DNA of 54,618 bases from an uncultured Clostridia bacterium (GCA_934486495.1 CAKSPW010000007.1:1-54618), one strand, 5' to 3'. Numbered from the stretch's first letter, positions 15,945 to 25,700 are shown. Notes: a model not told the origin generated them from the letters alone. Made by a program: numbers and translations.

Positions 15945-16163
15945 TCAAATTATTTTAACCGTTTCCGTTTCGTCAAGCTCTGCCGAAACAATATCTCCCG
16001 AGCGCAGCTTTTTACCGCGCATTGTGCATATCTCTCCGTTTACACTGATGATTTCATCGGCAATCATATCCTTTGCCATGCTACCGCTGTCGGCAATTCC
16101 CGAAAACTTCAAAAGCTGGTCAAGCTTTATATATTCCGTTGTAATTTTTATTTCCTGAGTCAT
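15945..16163 (-). CDS. yaaA: S4-domain RNA-binding protein YaaA/RlbA
   Basis: A 72-residue single S4 domain (KLDQLLKFSGIADSGSMAKD then SVNGEICTMRGKKLRSGDIV). In many Bacillota it is encoded between dnaN and recF, and its RNA target is likely ribosomal. Here recF follows directly as expected, but the upstream neighbour is relA, 18 bases away, instead of dnaN. The assignment is secure from length, fold pattern and position. Confidence 0.9.
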   Translation of the reverse strand: MTQEIKITTEYIKLDQLLKFSGIADSGSMAKDMIADEIISVNGEICTMRGKKLRSGDIVSAELDETETVKII

Positions 16164-16181
16164 TTTATACCTCCGCTATCA

Positions 16182-18410
16182 TCAGTTCGAAATTCTTGTA
16201 ACGTTTAAAACATCGGGCAATCTGCGAATTTTCCTTATAACGTTTGAAAGCTCATCCGTACCCGAAATTTCAACTCCCACCTGCAAAACTGCAATATTCT
16301 TTTTGTTCACAAACGCATTTACCGTTTTGCACGTTATGTTCATGTCCTTCAAAATCGCCGAAATTTCAAACATAAGTCCCGCACGTTCGGGAGCTTCTAT
16401 CTGAATGTTGGCAACATATGATTTTGACGAATTATCGGCCCATGAAACATCTATGAATCTTGCTCTGTCCTCGGGAGAAAGCGCCTCGGGACGCATATTC
16501 GGGCAATCTGCCCTATGAACCGAAACACCTCTGCCCTTCGTTATAAATCCTACTATTTCATCACCGGGCACCGGACTGCAGCAACCTGCAAGCCGCACAA
16601 GGCAGTTGTCTATGCCTTTAACAATTATTCCCTTACCCGATTCACTTTTGGAAACAGGTGCAGATGTTTTCTCCGCCACGAGCGGCGCTTCCCGCATTTC
16701 CATTTCCTTTTGTTCGAGCTTCCAGTCATCTCTGAGGCGAAGAACTATTTTTTGCGCCGTAACCGCACCATAGCCCACTCCGGCATATAAATCATCTACA
16801 TTTTGATAGCAATATCTCTTTAAAAGTCTCGAAACCCATTCATCTCTGAATAGCTGCGCATGAGTAAAGCCTATGCGTTTGAGTTCACGCTCTATAAGGT
16901 CTTTTCCGTGCGCTATGTTATCGCTTCTGTTCTGCTTTTTAAACCATTGATTAATTTTGCTTTTTGCCTGATTTGTACGCACTATTTTAAGCCAGTCAAG
17001 GCTCGGTCCGTGCGTGTTGTTGGCAAGTATTTCAACTATTTCACCGTTTTTTAATATATAGTTATTCTGAACAATTTTTCCGTTTACCTTTGCACCGCTC
17101 ATTTTATAGCCGACCTGCGAATGTATTGCAAACGCAAAATCTATTACCGTGCTTTTTGCCGGCAGACAAATCACCTTGCCCTGCGGAGTAAACACAAATA
17201 CCTCATCTGCGAAAAGGTCAATTTTAAGTGTGCTTAAAAAATCGTCACTGTCAACGTTATTTGTTTGAGTTTCAAGCAGCTGACGCACCCATTCAAGCTT
17301 TGAATCAAGCGGATCCTCGCCCGATACGCCCTCCTTATACTTCCAATGCGCCGCAATACCGTTTTCGGCAACCTTGTCCATTTCGTAAGTACGGATTTGT
17401 ATTTCAAACGGCATTCCGTTTTCACCGATAACGGTGGTATGAAGCGACTGATACATATTCGGCTTAGGCATTGCGATGTAATCCTTAACACGCATCGGCA
17501 CAGGTGTATACATCTCATGTACCATACCCAAAACCGCATAGCAGTCGGCAACGGTATTGACTATTACCCTCGCGGCAAACAAATCATACAGCTCGTCTAT
17601 TGTTTTGTTTTGAGTATACATTTTTCTGAAAATGCTGTAAAAATGCTTTGCTCTGCCCTTTACCGTACCCTGTATGCCTGCCTGTGCAAGCCTTTCCTTT
17701 ATCTTATCGATTATATTTTTAATATATTCCTCACGCTCACTGCGTTTTTGGTTTATGCTCTCTCTTATCTCCTCGTAAGCTATCGGGTCGAGGTATTTAA
17801 GCGACAAATCCTCAAGCTCCGTCTTAATTTTCGACATACCGAGTCTATGTGCAAGCGGTGCATACACCTCAAGCGTTTCACGTGCCTTTTCAAGCTGTTT
17901 TTCACGGCTCATTGCGGAAATTGTGCGCATATTATGAAGCCTGTCGATAAGCTTAATTATAACAACCCTTATATCCTTCGCCATGGCAAGAAACATTTTC
18001 CTCAGGTTTTCCACCTGCTGTTCCTCAAGCGTTGAATACTGAAGCTTGGTAAGCTTTGTAACACCGTCTACAAGTTCGGCAACCTCCGAGCCGAATATGG
18101 TTTTTATGTTATCGAGCGAATACGGCGTATCCTCAACAACATCGTGCAGCATACAACCCGTAATTGCAGTCACATCAAGTGACATTTCCGCCGCTATATA
18201 CGAAATCTGTACAGGGTGATTTATATAAGCCTCTCCCGAACGGCGAAATTGATTTTCGTGTGCGTGCTTTGCAAGACGATATGCAACATAGATCATATCC
18301 GTATTCGCTTTCGGATTGCTCTCCCTGCACATTTGGATTATTTTTTCAACAATCTCATCTGTATTTTCGCCCGGATTTGTCGGCTTATCATGTTCGATTA
18401 TGTTTTCCAT
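16182..18410 (-). CDS. relA: Bifunctional (p)ppGpp synthetase/hydrolase (RSH)
   Basis: A 742-residue long RSH protein. The N-terminal HD hydrolase is intact (His51 region, His65, His89-Asp90 with Glu93-Asp94 in LHDVVEDT). The synthetase domain spans about 230-360 (LFAARVIVN and YQSLHTTVIG), a TGS domain lies near 395-460 (VFVFTPQGKVICLPAKSTVI), a conserved Cys-rich linker has RLAGCCSPVPGD, and an ACT domain occupies the last 75 residues. It makes and degrades the stringent-response alarmone. It lies between recJ (47 bases upstream) and yaaA. The apt gene often found between recJ and relA is absent. Confidence 0.95.
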   Translation of the reverse strand: MENIIEHDKPTNPGENTDEIVEKIIQMCRESNPKANTDMIYVAYRLAKHAHENQFRRSGEAYINHPVQISYIAAEMSLDVTAITGCMLHDVVEDTPYSLDNIKTIFGSEVAELVDGVTKLTKLQYSTLEEQQVENLRKMFLAMAKDIRVVIIKLIDRLHNMRTISAMSREKQLEKARETLEVYAPLAHRLGMSKIKTELEDLSLKYLDPIAYEEIRESINQKRSEREEYIKNIIDKIKERLAQAGIQGTVKGRAKHFYSIFRKMYTQNKTIDELYDLFAARVIVNTVADCYAVLGMVHEMYTPVPMRVKDYIAMPKPNMYQSLHTTVIGENGMPFEIQIRTYEMDKVAENGIAAHWKYKEGVSGEDPLDSKLEWVRQLLETQTNNVDSDDFLSTLKIDLFADEVFVFTPQGKVICLPAKSTVIDFAFAIHSQVGYKMSGAKVNGKIVQNNYILKNGEIVEILANNTHGPSLDWLKIVRTNQAKSKINQWFKKQNRSDNIAHGKDLIERELKRIGFTHAQLFRDEWVSRLLKRYCYQNVDDLYAGVGYGAVTAQKIVLRLRDDWKLEQKEMEMREAPLVAEKTSAPVSKSESGKGIIVKGIDNCLVRLAGCCSPVPGDEIVGFITKGRGVSVHRADCPNMRPEALSPEDRARFIDVSWADNSSKSYVANIQIEAPERAGLMFEISAILKDMNITCKTVNAFVNKKNIAVLQVGVEISGTDELSNVIRKIRRLPDVLNVTRISN

Positions 18411-18457
18411 TTCTTAATCACTTCCCCTGCGGTATAATCTGCACATATATTATGCCT

Positions 18458-20176
18458 TTATTTAACAATTTTTATGTCATGTATTCTCAGCTGAACGTTT
18501 TCATATCCGTTGTACACGTTTATTTCAGGTGAAAAAGCAGCGTCGATACTCGTTCCCGGAGACAGACTTTCATAAAGCTCCCCCATTCCAAACGCCACAC
18601 ATGAGAGAATTTTGCCCTGTTTTTCTATCTGCAATCTCAAATGCGCCTTGGTATCGCCTATTTGCATTGCCGTTTTTATCACCGCTCCGTGGATAGAGAA
18701 TATCGGCTCCTCATTTCCGCAGCCGAACGGCTCAAGTACCGACAGCATACGCACATTTTCGATTGTGAGCGAAAGAGGAGAAATCCGGCAGTCTATGTTT
18801 AAAACCGGCAGCTGTGTCTCATCTGTCATATTTTCATTTGCGTACTCGTTAATCCTGTAATCAAACGCTTCGAGGTTGTCGTTTTTCACCGTTATACCGG
18901 CTGCCATCGCATGACCGCCGAACGCAACGAGTAAATCACTGACCGAATTAATGGCTTCATATATGTTAAAGCCCTCGACACTTCTTGCCGAGCCTTTTGC
19001 ACGTTTTCCGTCCGAGGACAGCATAATTGTCGGTTTGTGATATTTTTCGCATATTTTCGATGCTGCAATTCCTATTACGCCCTCATGCCATTCCTCACCG
19101 CAAACAACAATTATTTTCTTATTCTTATATTCGCTGTCAGCTTCTATTTTTTCAACAGCGCTTTCATATATTTTATTTTCTTCATATTTTCTAAGCTGAT
19201 TTTTTTCGTTAAGGAGCTGTGCAAGCTCTGTGGCTCTGTTCTTATCCGCGCACATCAGCATTTCAACTCCCAGACGGGCATTGTCCATTCTGCCTGCGGC
19301 ATTAAGCCTGGGAGCAATTCCGAACGCAACCGAGCCTGATGTCAAATCCGATATTCCGGCCGCCTTCATAAGTGCTGAAATACCGCACGGCGGATTTTCG
19401 CAAATGGCACGTATACCTCTGTCTGCAATTGTTCTGTTTTCGTCCGTCAGCGTAACGACATCGGCAATAGTACCGACAGCGGCAAACGGGCAATATTTAT
19501 AAAACGTATCCTTTGCACTTTCACCGAAAAGCTGTGAAACGGCAAGAACGGTCTTAAGCGCAATTCCCGCTCCGCAAAGCTCTGTGAAGGGATATTGACT
19601 GTCCGCTCTTTTCGGATTGACAACTGCCGCCGCCTCGGGCAAACGCTCCTTACAGGTGTGATGGTCTGTTACAATTACATCCATCCCCTGTGCGCGCGCA
19701 AGCTGAACCTCACCGATTGACGCTATTCCGCAGTCAACCGTTATGAGCAGACGGCATTTTGTTTTTGAAATTTTGTTTATCGCCATTATATTAAGGCCGT
19801 AGCCCTCATCAAATCTGTTCGGTATATAATATGAAACGTCCGCACCGTGCGATAAAAGATATTTATAAAGTATTGTAACGGAGGTTATGCCGTCAACATC
19901 GTAATCGCCGTAAATGCATATTTTTTCGTTATTTTCAACGGCAGAGAAAATACGTTCCGCCGCCTCTGTCATATCAGGCAAATCAAAAGGATTGTGAATA
20001 TTCTGCATAGATTTTGCAATAAAAGCACGCATACTGCTCGGCTCGTCAATACCGCGGTTATATAAAAGCGTCAAAATTACGGGCGAAACGGACAGCGCTT
20101 TTGCGGTTTTGATTATATCCTCTTTTTTATAATCTCTGTTTCTGAACACCCAACGCTTTTGCAGCAATACTCTCAC
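18458..20176 (-). CDS. recJ: Single-stranded-DNA exonuclease RecJ
   Basis: A 572-residue DHH-family protein with Asp91, Asp93 and Asp95 in GDYDVDG, the DHH motif in VTDHHTCKE, and the DHHA1 motif with GGHAMAAG near residue 400. The C-terminal OB-like region ends the protein. RecJ degrades single strands 5' to 3' in recombination and mismatch/base-excision repair. It starts behind AGAGGTGAG at the head of a six-gene leftward run and has a near-consensus promoter about 65 bases upstream. Confidence 0.95.
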   Translation of the reverse strand: MRVLLQKRWVFRNRDYKKEDIIKTAKALSVSPVILTLLYNRGIDEPSSMRAFIAKSMQNIHNPFDLPDMTEAAERIFSAVENNEKICIYGDYDVDGITSVTILYKYLLSHGADVSYYIPNRFDEGYGLNIMAINKISKTKCRLLITVDCGIASIGEVQLARAQGMDVIVTDHHTCKERLPEAAAVVNPKRADSQYPFTELCGAGIALKTVLAVSQLFGESAKDTFYKYCPFAAVGTIADVVTLTDENRTIADRGIRAICENPPCGISALMKAAGISDLTSGSVAFGIAPRLNAAGRMDNARLGVEMLMCADKNRATELAQLLNEKNQLRKYEENKIYESAVEKIEADSEYKNKKIIVVCGEEWHEGVIGIAASKICEKYHKPTIMLSSDGKRAKGSARSVEGFNIYEAINSVSDLLVAFGGHAMAAGITVKNDNLEAFDYRINEYANENMTDETQLPVLNIDCRISPLSLTIENVRMLSVLEPFGCGNEEPIFSIHGAVIKTAMQIGDTKAHLRLQIEKQGKILSCVAFGMGELYESLSPGTSIDAAFSPEINVYNGYENVQLRIHDIKIVK

Positions 20177-20236
20177 CTCTTAAATGCAATAAAATTATTT
20201 TTTTATATACCTATCCGATTTTAGTCTATATAAACG

Positions 20237-20265
20237 ATTATATCACAAAATCAGTCCGATTTCAA
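20237..20265 (-). promoter_or_regulatory. Promoter of the recJ-relA-recF-gyrB run
   Basis: On the minus strand there is a -35 TTGAAA (20260-20265), a 17-base spacer, and -10 TATAAT (20237-20242) with an upstream TG. No strong internal terminator was seen down to gyrB, so one transcript could cover the whole run; internal promoters are not excluded. Confidence 0.8.
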
Positions 20266-20474
20266 TAGTTTTATGCGTTTTTTTTACTCAAAACAAAATA
20301 TTTGTACATATTTATTATCGTCATGACCGAAAAGTGCGTTTCCGTCAAAGATTTTATGCAACAATTCCACGTTTTTTTGCATTTTTAAATCAAACTGCGA
20401 ATATTGCGCATAATTTACTTTATGTTGGGAAAATATACATACGAGAATACATATTTCGAAAAGAGGGATAAACG

Positions 20475-20831
20475 ATGCAAAAAAGCTATAAATTATTAAT
20501 TGCTGCCGCACTCGGCTGTATACTTATACTGTCTGTTCTCGCCGGATATCTGTTAGCAAGAAACGACTCACAGCCCGACAACAGTACACCTGCCGCCACA
20601 GCCGTTGCAGCCGCACATCAAACGCAAGCACCGGAGCCGACAACAATGCCCGTATTTAAAATCAAGCTTGACGATTCGGTTTTAAGAATGTATTCGGACA
20701 ATACCGTTATAAAAGAAACAGTTATTTCTCCCGATGTTTACCCGACCGATGACATTGCCGAGCTTACCGCCGGAACCGTATATCCGTGTCTTGAAGATGC
20801 GCTGATCGATTGGGAAAGCCTGTGTGAATGA
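20475..20831 (+). CDS. Membrane-anchored small protein with BofC-like C-terminus
   Basis: A 118-residue protein. One N-terminal membrane anchor (LLIAAALGCILILSVLAGYL) is followed by a Pro/Thr/Ala-rich linker and a C-terminal domain (VLRMYSDNTVIKETVISPDV then YPTDDIAELTAGTVYPCLED). The pattern of a V-x-x-Y strand, a P-x-D segment and an acidic helix resembles the BofC C-terminal domain. In Bacillus, BofC works in the forespore-to-mother-cell signal, so a sporulation link is possible here but unproven. It starts behind AGAGGGAT and stands alone between recJ and groES. Confidence 0.55.
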   Translation: MQKSYKLLIAAALGCILILSVLAGYLLARNDSQPDNSTPAATAVAAAHQTQAPEPTTMPVFKIKLDDSVLRMYSDNTVIKETVISPDVYPTDDIAELTAGTVYPCLEDALIDWESLCE

Positions 20832-20920
20832 AAAACAACGAAATTAAACGATAAACAAAGAATACAAGAGTATTTTAAAGATATTTTAATTTATTTACCA
20901 TATTTAAACCCATGTAAGAT

Positions 20921-20948
20921 TTGCCTATTTTTTAAAATGAGCTATAAT
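20921..20948 (+). promoter_or_regulatory. groESL promoter
   Basis: There is a -35 TTGCCT (20921-20926), a 16-base spacer, and a perfect -10 TATAAT (20943-20948). The transcription start falls at the beginning of the CIRCE element, so HrcA binding would block it. Confidence 0.85.
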
Positions 20949-20952
20949 ATTA

Positions 20953-20979
20953 TTAGCACTCAAGAGAGGTGAGTGCTAA
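20953..20979 (+). promoter_or_regulatory. CIRCE operator (HrcA binding site)
   Basis: A perfect CIRCE: TTAGCACTC at 20953-20961, a 9-base spacer, and GAGTGCTAA at 20971-20979. It shows that groESL is repressed by HrcA and induced by heat shock. The hrcA gene itself is not in the window. Confidence 0.98.
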
Positions 20980-21009
20980 CAGAGATAAGTATTTAAGGAG
21001 GAGATATAT

Positions 21010-21294
21010 ATGAAGATTAAGCCATTGGCTGACAGAGTAGTAATTAAGATGTGCGAAGCGGAGGAAACCACAAAAAGCGGTATTATCCTTACAAGCGCAG
21101 CAAAGGAAAAACCCCAGATTGCCGAAGTAACCGAGGTTGGTCCGGGCGGACTCGTTGACGGAAAAGAAGTTAAAATGACGGTTAAATCCGGCGACAAGGT
21201 TCTTATAAGCGAATATGTCGGAACAAAGGTTAAATTAGAAGGCGAAGAATATATTATAGTCAGACAGAGCGACATTCTCGCAATTGTTGAATAA
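21010..21294 (+). CDS. groES: Co-chaperonin GroES
   Basis: A 94-residue protein of usual length, with the PLADRVVIK start, the mobile loop (CEAEETTKSGIILTSAAKEK) and the EYIIVRQSDILAIVE end. It caps GroEL in the cytoplasm during ATP-driven folding. It starts behind AAGGAGGAG and groEL follows after 24 bases. The operon is under CIRCE control. Confidence 0.98.
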   Translation: MKIKPLADRVVIKMCEAEETTKSGIILTSAAKEKPQIAEVTEVGPGGLVDGKEVKMTVKSGDKVLISEYVGTKVKLEGEEYIIVRQSDILAIVE

Positions 21295-21318
21295 ATAGCA
21301 GAAAGGTTTTGATATATT

Positions 21319-22947
21319 ATGGCAAAGCAGATTAAATTCGGCGAAGACGCAAGACAGGCACTTCAAAAGGGCGTTGACCAGCTTGCGGACACAGTTAAAA
21401 TAACACTCGGCCCTAAAGGCAGAAACGTGGTACTTGACAAAAAATTCGGTTCACCCGTTATTACAAACGACGGCGTTACAATAGCAAAGGAAATCGAGCT
21501 TTCAGACCCGTTTGAGAACATGGGCGCACAGCTTGTAAAAGAAGTAGCGACAAAAACAAACGATGTTGCCGGCGACGGTACAACAACTGCTACACTTCTT
21601 GCACAGGCTCTTATCCGTGAAGGTTCAAAGAACGTAACGGCAGGCGCAAACCCGATGATTGTAAGAAAGGGTATTCAAAAAGCGGTAGATACAGCCGTTG
21701 AAGCAATAGTTGCAGGTGCAAAGAAGGTAAACGGCAAGGCTGACATTGCAAGAGTCGCATCAGTTTCGGCTGCAAACGAAAAAATCGGCGAGCTTATTGC
21801 AGACGCTATGGATAAAGTTACATCCGACGGTGTTATTACGGTTGAAGAATCAAAGACAGCGGAAACATACAGCGAGGTTGTTGAAGGTATGCAGTTTGAC
21901 CGCGGTTATATTTCACCGTACATGGTAACCGATACAACAAAAATGGAAGCTGTTATTGACGACGCTTATATACTTATCACAGATAAGAAGATTTCAAACA
22001 TTCAAGAAATCCTTCCGCTTCTTGAACAGCTCGTTCAGGCAGGCAAAAAGCTTGTTATAATCGCTGAGGACGTCGAGGGCGAAGCTCTTGCAACACTTAT
22101 CGTAAATAAGCTCAGAGGTACATTCGTTGTTGTTCCCGTCAAAGCACCGGGATTCGGCGACAGAAGAAAAGAAATGCTCCGTGATATAGCAATTCTTACA
22201 GGCGGCGAGGTTATTTCCGAGGAACTCGGTCTTGAGCTTAAGGATACAACAATGGCTCAGCTCGGCCGTGCAAGACAGGTTAAGGTTCAAAAAGAAAACA
22301 CAATCATTGTTGACGGTGCCGGAGATTCAGACGCTATAAAAGCAAGAATCGAAGAAATCAAGGCAGCTATTTCTCTTACAACATCAGAATTTGACAAAGA
22401 AAAGCTTCAGGAAAGACTTGCTAAGCTTTCCGGCGGAGTTGCCGTAATCAAGGTAGGTGCCGCAACCGAAACGGAAATGCAGGAGATGAAGTACAGAATT
22501 GAAGACGCTCTTGCAGCTACAAAGGCAGCCGTTGAAGAAGGTATAATTGCCGGCGGCGGAACAACATATATAAATGTTATCCCCGAGGTTGAAAAGCTTC
22601 TCGATGAAACAGAGGGCGATGAGAAAACAGGTGTTCAGATAGTTCTTAAAGCTCTTGAAGAACCCGTTAAGCAAATTGCCAAAAACGCAGGTCTTGAAGG
22701 CTCTGTAATAGTTGATAAGGTTAAATCGCTTAAGAAGGGACTCGGCTACAATGCGCTTACAGGCGAATACGTGGATATGATAAAGACAGGTATCGTTGAT
22801 CCCGCAAAGGTTACAAGAAGCGCTCTTCAAAACGCCGCAAGCGTTGCAAGCATGGTTCTTACAACAGAGAGTCTTGTTACCGATATACCCGAGCCGGAAA
22901 AAGCAGCTGCACCGGGCATGGATCCTTCAATGGGCGGAATGTATTAA
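21319..22947 (+). CDS. groEL: Chaperonin GroEL
   Basis: A 542-residue protein. It contains TLGPKGRNVVLD, the nucleotide-binding GDGTTTATLL near residue 85, the apical domain with QFDRGYISPYMVT, and a C-terminal Gly-Met-rich tail (DPSMGGMY). It forms the double-ring folding chamber. It is followed by a clear terminator at 22976, so the operon is bicistronic. Confidence 0.98.
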   Translation: MAKQIKFGEDARQALQKGVDQLADTVKITLGPKGRNVVLDKKFGSPVITNDGVTIAKEIELSDPFENMGAQLVKEVATKTNDVAGDGTTTATLLAQALIREGSKNVTAGANPMIVRKGIQKAVDTAVEAIVAGAKKVNGKADIARVASVSAANEKIGELIADAMDKVTSDGVITVEESKTAETYSEVVEGMQFDRGYISPYMVTDTTKMEAVIDDAYILITDKKISNIQEILPLLEQLVQAGKKLVIIAEDVEGEALATLIVNKLRGTFVVVPVKAPGFGDRRKEMLRDIAILTGGEVISEELGLELKDTTMAQLGRARQVKVQKENTIIVDGAGDSDAIKARIEEIKAAISLTTSEFDKEKLQERLAKLSGGVAVIKVGAATETEMQEMKYRIEDALAATKAAVEEGIIAGGGTTYINVIPEVEKLLDETEGDEKTGVQIVLKALEEPVKQIAKNAGLEGSVIVDKVKSLKKGLGYNALTGEYVDMIKTGIVDPAKVTRSALQNAASVASMVLTTESLVTDIPEPEKAAAPGMDPSMGGMY

Positions 22948-22975
22948 TAATCTCCGCATTTGACACAAAAAACTT

Positions 22976-23012
22976 AAAAGTGGGTACTGCCGACGCAGAA
23001 CCCACTTTTTTC
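22976..23012 (+). terminator. groESL terminator
   Basis: AAAAGTGGGT (22976-22985) pairs with ACCCACTTTT (23000-23009), with an inner CTGC/GCAG stem, then TTTC. It lies 29 bases after the groEL stop. Confidence 0.85.
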
Positions 23013-23112
23013 AGTTTTACAACCATTCATTTACGTGCCTGTAAAGCATAAAACATAAGTCCGAAAAAATTGTCCAAAACATAACTTTTACCATGAGCGA
23101 TTTTATCACAAC

Positions 23113-24408
23113 TTAAAACCTGTTATAATTTTTTATTGTATTACTCGTATATTTTGAATAAAAACAAAGCTCCTCCTCAATCCTCAAAAGTCTGTTATAC
23201 TTACAAACCCTATCGCTCCTGCACGGTGCACCCGATTTTATTTGTCCGCAATTGAGCGCAACGGCAAGATCAGCAATCGTGGTATCTTCGCTGTCGCCGC
23301 TTCTGTGTGACATCACTGTGCTGTATCCGCTTCTGTGCGCCATCTCAACGGCGTCAATCGTTTCGCTGAGCGTTCCTATTTGATTTACCTTTACAAGCAC
23401 GGAATTTGCCGCACCCTTTTCTATTCCGCTTTTAAGACGTTCCGTATTCGTTACAAACAAATCATCGCCGACGAGCTGAATTTTCCCTCCGAGGCGTTTT
23501 GTAAGCACCTCCCAAGCCTCCCAGTCGTCCTCGGCAACACCGTCCTCGATTGAAATTATCGGGTATTTACCGCAAAGCTTTTCCCAATAGTCAACCATCT
23601 CCTCCTTTGTTCGCACAATTCCGGCCTTTGGCAGCTTATATGTTCCGTCCGGCATATACCACTCCGACGATGCCGCATCAATCGCTATTTTAAAGTCCTC
23701 ACCCGTATTGTAGCCCGCTCTTTTGACAGCCTCGACTATAAGCTCAAGAGCCTTTTCATCAGTCGGCAAATTCGGTGCAAAGCCGCCTTCATCACCTATT
23801 GACGTTGACATACCGTTTTCCTTTATTATCGTTTTTAAAACATGGTATACCTCACTGCACATTCTTAATGCCGCCTTAAATGTACACGCTCCGACAGGCA
23901 TAATCATAAACTCCTGAATATCTATATTGTTGTCCGCATGTGCGCCGCCGTTTAAAATATTCATCATCGGCACGGGCATACAATGTGCGTTTACACCGCC
24001 GATATATCTGTAAAGCGGAATATCAAGACAAGCGGCGGCAGTCTTTGCGCAGGCAAGCGACACACCGAGAATTGCGTTTGCGCCGAGCTTTGACTTGTTT
24101 TTCGTCCCATCAAGCTCCAAAAGTCTTTTGTCTATTGCTTTTTGGTCGAGTACGTTCATTCCGATAAGCGCATCGGATATGATTGTGTTTACATTTTGAA
24201 CCGCTTTTTTTACACCCTTCCCCAAATATCGCTTATTATCGCCGTCACGCAGTTCTGCCGCCTCGAACACGCCCGTTGACGCACCCGACGGAACAATTGC
24301 GCTGCAGCAAGCCTTATCGGTATAAACCTCCGCCTCAACAGTCGGATTGCCACGTGAATCGAGTACCTCACGAGCATATACGTCTATTATTTCGTAAAAT
24401 CCGTTCAT
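23113..24408 (-). CDS. eno: Enolase
   Basis: A 431-residue protein from ATG 24408, chosen because GGGAGAG lies 9 bases upstream; the in-frame ATG at 24429 has no ribosome binding site. It converts 2-phosphoglycerate to phosphoenolpyruvate. Present are AREVLDSRGNPTVEAEV, the loop GASTGVFEAAELRDGD, a metal ligand in SIEDGVAEDDW, catalytic Lys in LVKVNQIGT, and SHRSGDSEDT. The C-terminus departs from the usual ending after LRIEEEL, giving about 17 unusual residues with Cys, Tyr and Asn. It is monocistronic and convergent with groEL. Confidence 0.96.
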   Translation of the reverse strand: MNGFYEIIDVYAREVLDSRGNPTVEAEVYTDKACCSAIVPSGASTGVFEAAELRDGDNKRYLGKGVKKAVQNVNTIISDALIGMNVLDQKAIDKRLLELDGTKNKSKLGANAILGVSLACAKTAAACLDIPLYRYIGGVNAHCMPVPMMNILNGGAHADNNIDIQEFMIMPVGACTFKAALRMCSEVYHVLKTIIKENGMSTSIGDEGGFAPNLPTDEKALELIVEAVKRAGYNTGEDFKIAIDAASSEWYMPDGTYKLPKAGIVRTKEEMVDYWEKLCGKYPIISIEDGVAEDDWEAWEVLTKRLGGKIQLVGDDLFVTNTERLKSGIEKGAANSVLVKVNQIGTLSETIDAVEMAHRSGYSTVMSHRSGDSEDTTIADLAVALNCGQIKSGAPCRSDRVCKYNRLLRIEEELCFYSKYTSNTIKNYNRF

Positions 24409-24566
24409 CGCATTATTCTCTCCCAACATTTATGAATTTAAAGTCCGAAAATTATCGGCTTATTAAATATTTTGCTGAAATGTTATTTTTTTATAAGCAT
24501 TTTTTCATAATTCCATAAATTAACGAATATCTTTTACCAAAATGATATTAAGAAACGGAGAATGAT

Positions 24567-25700
24567 ATGAAAAAAATATTTAGCGTCGCATTAGCGTCAA
24601 TTATGATTTTTCCGTGCGCCGCAGCTGCGGAAAATAATGCAGAGCTTTCTGTAAACGCAAAATCATGTATTCTTACAGAAACTTCGAGCGGCAGCGTGCT
24701 GTATGAGCAAAATGCCGACGAAAGACTTCCCATTGCAAGTGTAACGAAAATAATGACTCTTTTGCTTATTGCCGAAAGCGTTGACAGCGGCAAGCTTTCG
24801 CTTGATGAAAAGGTAAGCGTCAGCGAACGTGCCATGAGCATGGGCGGTTCGACAATGTTTCTTGAAACGGGTGAACAAATAACGGTTGATGAAATGATAA
24901 AGGGGATTGCGGTTGCTTCGGCAAATGACGGAACGGTTGCAATGGCAGAGCATATCGCAGGCAGTGAAAGCGAATTTGTAAGACGAATGAACGAGCGGGC
25001 AAAGGAACTCGGCATGACAAACACCGCTTTTGTAAACACAAACGGTCTTGATGCGGACGGACATTATTCAAGCGCACGTGATGTTGCAATTATGTCACGC
25101 GAGCTTTTAAAGCATGAATTTATACTCGGCTACACAACCATATGGACAGACACCATGCGCGGAGGAAAATATGAGCTTGCAAACACAAACAAGCTTATTC
25201 GATTCTATCCCGGTGCGAACGGACTTAAAACAGGTTCTACAAGCAAGGCTCTTTGCTGTTTGAGCGCCTCGGCAAAAAGAGATAATATGCAGCTTGTCGC
25301 CGTCATTCTCGGCGCACCTGATTCAAAGCAGAGATTCGGCGGCGCAAGAACACTCCTCGACTACGGTTTTTCTTCATATTCGTGCGTACAAATAATAAAA
25401 GGCGGAGATAATATAGGCGAGTGTGAAATATCGGGCGGCGTAAAAAAGAGCGTCGGTGCATACGTTAAGGATGATAAAAACGTGCTTTGCGCAAAAGGTA
25501 ACGATGAAGAAATAAAATACAATATTCTTCCGAATGAAAACTTAAAAGCTCCGCTTTGCAAGGGCGATGAAATAGGCTCCGTACAAATTTTAAAAGGCGA
25601 CGAAGTTATAGACACTCTCCCTCTGCTTTGTGCGGAAACGGCCGAAAAGAGAACTTTTTTAATTGCGCTGTGCGATTGCATAAAGCTGATTTGCTCATAA
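24567..25700 (+). CDS. dacF: D-alanyl-D-alanine carboxypeptidase (DacF-like PBP)
   Basis: A 377-residue S11-family protein with a signal peptide (MKKIFSVALASIMIFPCAAA). The catalytic motifs are Ser58-x-x-Lys61 in ASVTK, Ser118-Ala-Asn120 and Lys221-Thr-Gly in LKTGST, followed by a beta-rich C-terminal domain and a short hydrophobic tail that may sit on the membrane. It trims the terminal D-Ala of peptidoglycan stems outside the cell. It starts behind AACGGAG and is divergent from eno. The choice of DacF rather than DacA is not certain. Confidence 0.92.
   Translation: MKKIFSVALASIMIFPCAAAAENNAELSVNAKSCILTETSSGSVLYEQNADERLPIASVTKIMTLLLIAESVDSGKLSLDEKVSVSERAMSMGGSTMFLETGEQITVDEMIKGIAVASANDGTVAMAEHIAGSESEFVRRMNERAKELGMTNTAFVNTNGLDADGHYSSARDVAIMSRELLKHEFILGYTTIWTDTMRGGKYELANTNKLIRFYPGANGLKTGSTSKALCCLSASAKRDNMQLVAVILGAPDSKQRFGGARTLLDYGFSSYSCVQIIKGGDNIGECEISGGVKKSVGAYVKDDKNVLCAKGNDEEIKYNILPNENLKAPLCKGDEIGSVQILKGDEVIDTLPLLCAETAEKRTFLIALCDCIKLICS

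Noticed and set aside
17346..18035. A 229-codon rightward open frame
   Set aside because: It is antisense to relA in a region where all RSH motifs are intact; a low-stop shadow frame.
24409..24429. Longer enolase start at ATG 24429
   Set aside because: It has no ribosome binding site and adds seven non-family residues; GGGAGAG is correctly placed for ATG 24408.
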